From the NCBI RefSeq assembly GCF_018991925.1, contig NW_024748870.1, forward strand, positions 5,868,193 to 5,932,192: a stretch of 64,000 nucleotides of DNA, written 5' to 3'. Made by a program: the position numbers and the translations under genes. Every line of letters starts with the position of its first letter. Position 1 is the stretch's first letter. Below, piece by piece: positions 14,501 to 23,200 of this stretch. Source of the stretch: Homarus americanus. Taxonomy: Eukaryota; Arthropoda; Malacostraca; Decapoda; Nephropidae. The notes beneath the pieces were generated by a model. The model did no database searches. It was given only the letters and a program-made list of their open reading frames with translations, and was not told the DNA's origin.

Positions 14501-17500
14501 TTAGCTTCGCTAATTAGCGGAACTGTGCCCACCACTGGTCATTGCAAATGGCGGCCCTGTTTCTAGAGAAATAAACTTATCTCTACTATTATAGCGGGAC
14601 TTTAAACTTTTATTACAAATTATATATACTGTATCACTCTACGAACGTGGCAGAGTGTATTTCTTGTGTGTAACTACTTAAGTTCAACCAGAATAACACA
14701 AACACCAAAAGTTACTCTTTTGGTGGGTGCATGAGATGCACTGGTGTAAATGGTAGATTGCAAGCTATTGCTGACTTGAATGTATGGTACTGCATGTGCA
14801 GGTAATCATACATGTAGCCTTAGCAAAACTTGAAAAACTCAACATCAGGAATATATTCATGGACTGTGATGATAAGTTTTACTACCTGGGTGCCACGATC
14901 AGTGCTGGAGGTGGTGCTAAACTAGCTCATTTGCAAGAATCAGGAGTAGCTGGAAGAAGTTTAGGAGGCTTTTGCCTTTACTAATGGTGAGAAGACCTTC
15001 TATTCATGCAAAAGGAAAGGTACATAGAACAGGTGTGTGATGCATGAATATCTGTCTTAAAGAGGAAAAGTGTTCTTACACAGTGAGAACTTTTATTTGA
15101 TAACCCATTGTTTCAGTTTCATGATGATGAACCTTGTGAGACATATCCGAGCCTCCAGCTGGCCCTGGACATGACTAAGAAGGAAGATGTTGTAGTGGTG
15201 TTACCAGGAATACATTTACTCAGCCACTTGAGACAAATTAGTGAAGGTGGCATGTTAATAGGTAAGCTTTTTTTAAGGGTTCTATGTCCTTATATCCCAT
15301 TTTTAGCACCTTGTGTATTATAGCACTGTGTCTAGGTATTAAAACCCAAACAAACCCCACAGATTTTTATGAACTGGACTAGAGGTGGTCATGCCAGGGG
15401 AAGGAGGCCAATGGCCTGTGTAGGATAAATGGGAATAAACAACTTGTTAACCTGTTATGAAGATATATTGGGAGAATAAGACAAGAAAAATTAAAAAAAA
15501 AATGGATGGTAGGAGGGACAGAAAAAAGCTGGTAAGGAGATGAAACGATCTTCTGAGAACTAAAGTGAGGGAGACAAACATCGAGGAAGCAATAGAGCAT
15601 GTGAGTGATGGGAGAGCATAGCTAAGAATTATTTTTGGCGTTGTCGCAATGATGGGATATGTTATTTTGCATGGACATTGTTATTGATAATAAAGAACAA
15701 TTAATATTTATAGGTCTTGGAGATGGAGTAGTGATTCAAGGGATGGAGGAAGCCGGAGACATCCTAATGGACACCTCAGGGACATTTTCCTTGCAGAATA
15801 TAACTGTAAGACCTGCCAGTAATCAAGTGGCAGTTCTTCACCATGAGGGCATCCTAACACTAAACAATGTCACTTTTGAAGGTAATGCCTTATGTGTTAC
15901 ATTTTGTGTGTGTGTGTGTGTCTGTCTTCATGGCTTTAATGTGTAGTGATATTCCATTAGCCAGAACAGTTGGTGCAGAGCACTTCTGTGGATGAGATAT
16001 TTCTGGGTAACAAGACGACTCTCTCAAACCCGGAAAATATCCCTCATCCCCAGAAATTTTCTGGATACTGGGAAAAGTTTCTCGGAATTTTCCGGAATTT
16101 GCACATTATTTCCTCCTTGAAATTTGCTTCCAAACCCGGAAAAAAATTGAGAGTTTCTGGAATTTTCACACAATTTTCCAGAATGACACATTATTTCATC
16201 TTCAGAATTTGCTCCCAGACCCAGAAAAAGTGGAGCGAGTTTCCAGAAATCTCAGGAGATGTGCCTGATTTTCAACCTTGGAAAATTATTCATAAACCCG
16301 GAATTGAGAAAAAATCCGGAAAAATTTGGAGCAAATTTAGAGTTCTGAGTAATGGAGATATCACTTATCCAGTATTGTATGTTTCACAGTAGCACATATG
16401 AATGTATTTTAATTATCGTATCAGTTGTTAGTCTAGTATATACCTCCCTGGATTGTTTAATACTCATGCAAGATAAATGGACCTTCAATCAATTTTGAAT
16501 GAGTGGTTTCATTTTGGTATTTAAAAAAATTTATACAGTACTATATAACTTTTAATTTTCCAAGACATCAATACCCCCTGTACAGAAAACTTTGATTTAG
16601 TTTTCAAATATTTTATATACAGTATAGGATGTCACTGTATCCAAGGATTGGAGAACAAATTCACTATAGTTCTGTAGTATCAAGAGGATGGAACAGCCAG
16701 TCTTTTTATTCATAGAGGTGGGTTAGAAATGCAATAGGTTTGCTTGTGTTCTCTCTTTTGGGGAGGGGGGAGGGTGGGTGGCTACATTTTGTAATTACAG
16801 TCATGCGCCGGTTAACATCCTAGATACGTTCTTGGAAACGTGATGTTAACCGAAATGGACGTTGTCCGATCATCACATAAACTTTTTATTTATACTTACG
16901 TGTATGTGGAATACTATATACGTACATATACACTTTTACTCTTAAATCACTACTGTAATGTGATACATGTGATTAATTTTTATCTCTTGTGCAATATACA
17001 TGACGTTTATATTAAAATTATTCACTGTTTTACAAGGATTCCAGCAACGCCAGCAGATGGGGGAGAGAGTGGGTGGGAGCGAGCGAGGGGGCGTGGGGGG
17101 AGGGGAGGTAGAACGTTTGACAGTTGGCACAGGCCCAGGTCTAACGCCTGGATATTTATCAGTTCTTAGGTGACTAAGCTTTTCTCTTATAAAAAGCCAG
17201 TGAAATGACCTGGGTGAATATAATTAACATAGCTGGGATTCTTGTAACATACTGATTAATTTGAATATAAACATGCTATAATTTGCACTAGACAAAACAA
17301 TTTTAGTACCGTAATCAAATTAGTACATGTGCACTCCAGCTTTGCACTAAGAAATTTATGTAAATCTACCCAAAAATACAGTTGAAAAACTTTTTTATAA
17401 AATGTACTACAGTACTGTATGCTAATGTACAACAATTTTTATCTCTTGAGCAAAATATATGACATTTATATTCAAATTATTGGCTGTCTTGCAAGGATTC

Positions 17501-20204
17501 CAGCAATGCAAATTATAATCTCCTAACTTTAATCTCCTAACTTTAGTCTGAGATATTATATAAGATAAAAACTGTAAGCCTGAAAGCCTGGCTGGGGGGG
17601 GGGACTGACGGCTCCGCCACCCAGTGAGGGGGTGGGGGGGTTGAGGTGATAAGTTTGAGGCGAAGGTCTCTGTGTGTTTATTTAACAGTCCTACTAAGCT
17701 TCTCTCATTTTAAAATGCCAGTGATATGACCTAGGAAAATATAATTAACATAGCTGGGATTCTTGTAAGATATGATTTATTTGAATATAAACATGTTGTA
17801 ATTCGCACTAGACATAACAATTTTGGTACCATAATCAAATTAGTACATGTGCAGTCCAGCTTTGCACTAATTTATTTTATGTTTCTTTTAGTATGGTGTG
17901 TGAATGTAAATGGGTGAAAATAAATGAAGAAATTTATGTAAATCTACCCAAAAATACAGTTGAAAAACTTTTTATAAAATGTACTACAGTATTGTACACT
18001 AATGTACTACATTTTTTATATCTTGAGCAAAATATATGACGTTTATATTCAAATTTATCTCTGTCTTGCAAGAATTTCAGCAATGCAAATTATATTATCC
18101 TAAATTTAGTCTGAGATATTATATAATTGAATTTCAATTTCAATTGTTTATTCCTTGATAGAGGAAGCGGGATCCTAGTGCTGTCACTAGGTACCCCTGT
18201 ACAATGACACCAGAAGCATCTGGCAAGTGTGACAAGTATATACAGTATAAATATTATAAAGGGGCTTACTAAAGCCTAAGGAAGGAAGGATATTCCTTTA
18301 ACACATAATCAATATTAATTACAAAATATCTGGCCAGTATGGGAAGGATCATTGTGTCTCCGTCAGGGGGTCGTGGAGTGGTGGTCCAGCAGGCGTCACG
18401 GAAGCGTTGTGTGTGGGGACATCTTAGGAGGTAATGAATAAGGGTGCGGCTGTCGGGTCTTCTGCATAATGCACAAGAGCGTTGCTCAGGGGATGCGGGC
18501 ATACCAATCTCCCAAGCAAAGTCATACCCAATGATGATACGGGCAGCAATCACGTCCCCTTTCCGCGACCCTTTCCCGTAGACGTACAAGAGGTCAGGAA
18601 GTTTACGGAGGACATCGTACCAGGTGGGCGGGTAGTCCAGGGGGATGGCTGCTTCCCGAGCTTCTCTCTGTTTGCGACGAATTTGGGTCCTAATCTGTAA
18701 GAGTGTTCGAGGAACAACGTAGTCAGGTGTGGCCTTGTTGCAGCCAGTCTTGGCAAGGCCATCTGCGCCGGTTAACGTCCAACATTCAGACTCTCTCTCT
18801 CTCTCTCTCTTTTCTCTTTTTCTTGTGTGTGCATGTAAGTATCAATGTCTCCATCAACAGGTGGTAGTGGTAGTTTTGTTGGACTTGGAAAGACGAATAC
18901 CCAGGTTGATGGTGTAATCGCCCGAGGCTGTAGTGGCATAGGGATGGACTTCAGAGAAGGTGCCACAGCTGTTATATCTGGTGCTTCTGTTTATGACTGT
19001 GGTATAGGTATTCAACTGAAGGAGGAGGCAAAGGTGAACATGACTTTTTTAAGAAAATTATCTGTTGACACTTTTTGTCATTGGTGTCTTCTAAACTTAA
19101 ATCATCCATTTGTCTTCTTAATATGAAGGTTGACCACATGCATGTTATTAATTATTGGTTTTAGGTCCATGCTGTAGAATTTCTCTGTATATACAGTACA
19201 TATTGTACATGTGAACCTATTATGGGTGTCATATTAATTTACATCAGTTGACATATATATTGATTTCAGGTGTCATAAAAGTATTGTTATGTTATATGAC
19301 CAGTAATTCTGGTATTTTATGAATCTATAAATGTGTCATAATCATGTGTTTCAGGTGTCACTATCAACAAGTACCATTACGAATAACAAGAAACATGGAG
19401 TCCTGTTTGTGTGGCCTGTCAGTTCTGATATCTCCAAGTTTAATGACATCCCCAAGGAGGCACTTCTAGAGTGGTAAGTGTTAGAGAAGGCGTCTTCACT
19501 TGACCATTAGTCTGTTAAAAAGACAAAACATTAGTTTTTCCTTCATTTCATGTTGTATTATTTTCACTAACTCTTATTGTGTTTATTTTCATAGAATTTT
19601 TTCAATATTTTATATACAATATTGTACCTAATTTTATCTAAATTGTTTCACTTAAAATGTTAACAACCATATCACCTGGGTATCTTACTTTTTTATTTTT
19701 CTTAAGTTTCATTTTATCTTCCCAGTGTGTATAACTTACACAAATGTGGAAAATGGCTGTAAAACAGTGATGATGATGATTAGTCTAGACTTAGGGATAT
19801 AGCAGTCATTATGCTTTCTATATGTAATAAACCATAATTATATTTTCTATTTAATTTTATGAAGCTTGGTGCATATAATGTACCCGGGTGCATAAAATGT
19901 ACCCGATATAATGAATGGCTGATGTGCAGGTTCACATGTCATACCACTCTGATGGTTCCCAGGTCAAGGTAAAGTAAAAAAAAAGCAAACAAACAAACAA
20001 TTGTGGGAGAGGTAACAGGAATCCTGGTGATCTTGGGTTATTCCTGGCTTTACACATGTGGTGTAACGGGCCGTTTCTTTCTCTATAATTTACCATCCAG
20101 ATATTCTTTAATGTTAGTATTCTTATTTATTCATATACTTACATGTTCTTTGTAGCATTCTTTTCACTGTGTATCCTGTTTTATATAGTTATCCATCTTC
20201 AATT

Positions 20205-20238
<34 letters not shown>

Positions 20239-23200
20239 TTATTCTTATATATTCTTGTTTATATTCTTATATGTCTTTTATCTCTATATACCTTATATTC
20301 TTATATATTCTTATATAAGTAACTCTTAAGCTTCTCTGCTTATATTTTCCAAGTCATTGTTCTTCCTTGTCATTTTCTTTCATATACATGTACCATCAAT
20401 TGTTATGGGATCACTACTCAACCTGTTATTCATCACCAATCATATATTATCACCAATCATATACAACAACAATAATTCTTAGGCCCATTTAACTGTAAGG
20501 AGTGCCCCAGGGTAACGCTGGTCTCTCTACAACAAATGAAGATCGCTGTTAGGGGTTGGTTGTAGACCGACACATGCCAAGGGAACTGGTGCCTGATTTG
20601 CAGGAAACGGACTTCCCAGTTTAATCCTGTCGAATTAACGGCATCGTTCAACCGGGTTACCGACCCACGGTAGCCGATGAGTATTCAGCTCAACACACTG
20701 GAGATACGATGAGGGAGAGTCACGAATGCGTGAATATTTAACTTCAACTATACGAACATACGTCTGGCAACGGTCTAGGCGACACTTACGTTATATTAAT
20801 CCTTTCGCTGGGTAAATGACAATTTCACTGTTAGAACATGAACACTGATAATCACAAAATTGACTAAGTTAAACTGAATTAATATGGCGGCGTGGAACAC
20901 TGGTTAACATACCTGGAAAAACGATGAGGGAGAGTCACGAATGCGTGATTCCCTCGTGTAGGGGTATATACGTGCTCCCGCGGGGCAACTCGGGCCCCCA
21001 CATTCATACCAGAAAGGTTGATCTCACTTACAACAGACCTTCCCTACCATTTTGGATTGCTGTATACTTAATTATGAACTTCAGTGTTCCTCATCAGGGT
21101 AATTTCCTATGTCTATTCATATAATCTAATCCGAGATTGAGCTAGCCAGGAAAAAGTGGAAATACACACATTGATAACATTAGTTCTCCCAACATCAGCG
21201 AATTTCTAGACAAGGACCCTCTATGGGTATAGGCTGAGATCTTGGAGATAAGAAGTTTGACATGTTCTTTCAGGAGATTAATGGCTTTCTTGAATAGACA
21301 ACTGACACTAACTAAACTACAAACATCAGATTCTCTGATGTTTGGGCATCAAAATGATCTAATTTCAGTAGTACTCAGAAATGCCTGGCTCTAACCAGGG
21401 ACAATATCCTTGGATGCTATTCGTACTGGCAGACTCGACACTCACTTACTTAACAAGTGTTACGAACAATAAAGACAGTTAAAGCTTTCAACATCACTCA
21501 CAAAGGATCTTGTATGCTTTAACTGTAATCAGATATATCTAAGTTGACTCAAAACAATGGTGTTCTCTCTCACCTTCAGATTTACTTTTTAGAGAGGTTG
21601 GTTTCAGGAAGCCAGAGAAAATGGGATAACGGCGGACTGAGGCGTTTTGAAGCGATGAGAAAACGGACTCCTCAGATGGAGGAGTCAAACGAAAGCATAG
21701 CTACATGTTTTGTGGGCTATTGAGCGTAATATGAATCGTCTGATTTTGGCGTTAACTGACGTGTATGACTGTGGTCATTACAGTGGTACTTCTTATGGTA
21801 GGTGGGTAATCTTTGATTACTTCAGGGAGTAGTAATCCTGCCTTGCCAGTTAAGAAGTTGCTTGGAAATCCTACATATAATGCCCATATTAAAGTGGGTT
21901 GGCAATCGGTAGGTCATCCAGCTGTAAAATTTTTCAAATTTGCCGGATGGCAACAGGTAATCACAGCTAGCCCACACATTGCAAGATGGCTGTATTACAA
22001 TGGTGATTATGAAAAAGGAACTGTTGCTTAAATCTATACAATCCTCACAGGAGGGAGAGTCTATGCCATCTTAACATTTTGATGTGCACTAAGAGCCGGG
22101 TTAACAGCTGGGAAATGTTTTCAAGCAGGGTAGGAGAGGCATCCACCAGGGAGCAGGTGGGAAGAGGGGGGGAGGGGGGGTATTTTGATATGACAGATGA
22201 GAATATAAGCATCATCGGATAAAAGTATTTTGTTTACTCAGAGCAAATATGTGTGCAAAATTATTTATATGAAGGAATATGTCAATGTCTTTAGCTGTTA
22301 TAAAATTCATACTTACCGGGCCAGAAATATAATTTACATTGCTGGAATTCTTACAATTTGATGATCATTTTGAATATAAACATCATAGATTTTGCATTAG
22401 ACATACAAATTTTAGATCTACTTTAAGTATTTTGTTTACTGTGAGTAAATATGTTATCTTTTGTGCAAAATATATGACATTTATATTCAAAATATTCCTG
22501 GTCTTACAAGGAATCCAGCAATGTCAATTATATTATCCTGACTTTAGTTTGAGGTATTATTTATTACTATACCTTAAAATCTAGTGGTTTTCCCCCAAAC
22601 ATTTCTCAGAGAGGGAAGAGCCAGCGAGTGTGAGAAGAGGGGGAGAGAGTCGAGTCCATTATTTGAATGGACATTAACTTGGCAACTGTATTTCTCTATT
22701 TCTCATAAGTATTAATTGTGTGCATGTACCATCATAAATTTAAGATGTTATTTTTACTAGAACATAAGTATTGTGTCGGAAAAAGTGGAGTTTGGGGGTC
22801 AACCGGTCTCTATTTCATTTAATCCCATATGTTATGTTGTTCACTTTATGCGTTTCTCGCTTTACGCGGGCCTCCATGGGTTCAATTGACCGCGTAAAGT
22901 GAGGGTTCACTGTATATGTATGTACTGATGAAAGAGATAACCAGTAATAACTTTGATAGCCAGAATCCCTCTTTACCGAAATTCTCCGATAGCCGGAATT
23001 GAAATTTTCTCGGAAAATTGTTCCCAAAGCTGGAATTTTTGGAAAATTCCAGCTTTGGGAACGTTTTTCCAGGGGGCACATTTCCTGGAAAATTCTGAGA
23101 AATTCTCCCAGTACCCAAAAAATTCTGGGACTGGGGGATTTTTATTCTGGGTTTAAGAGGTGAGAATCAGGCATTTCCCAGAAATTCTCGGGATGAGGGA

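Noticed and set aside
15970..16392. 140-codon open frame
   Set aside because: Lies wholly inside a MITE made of GGAATTTTC-type words; no coding signature.
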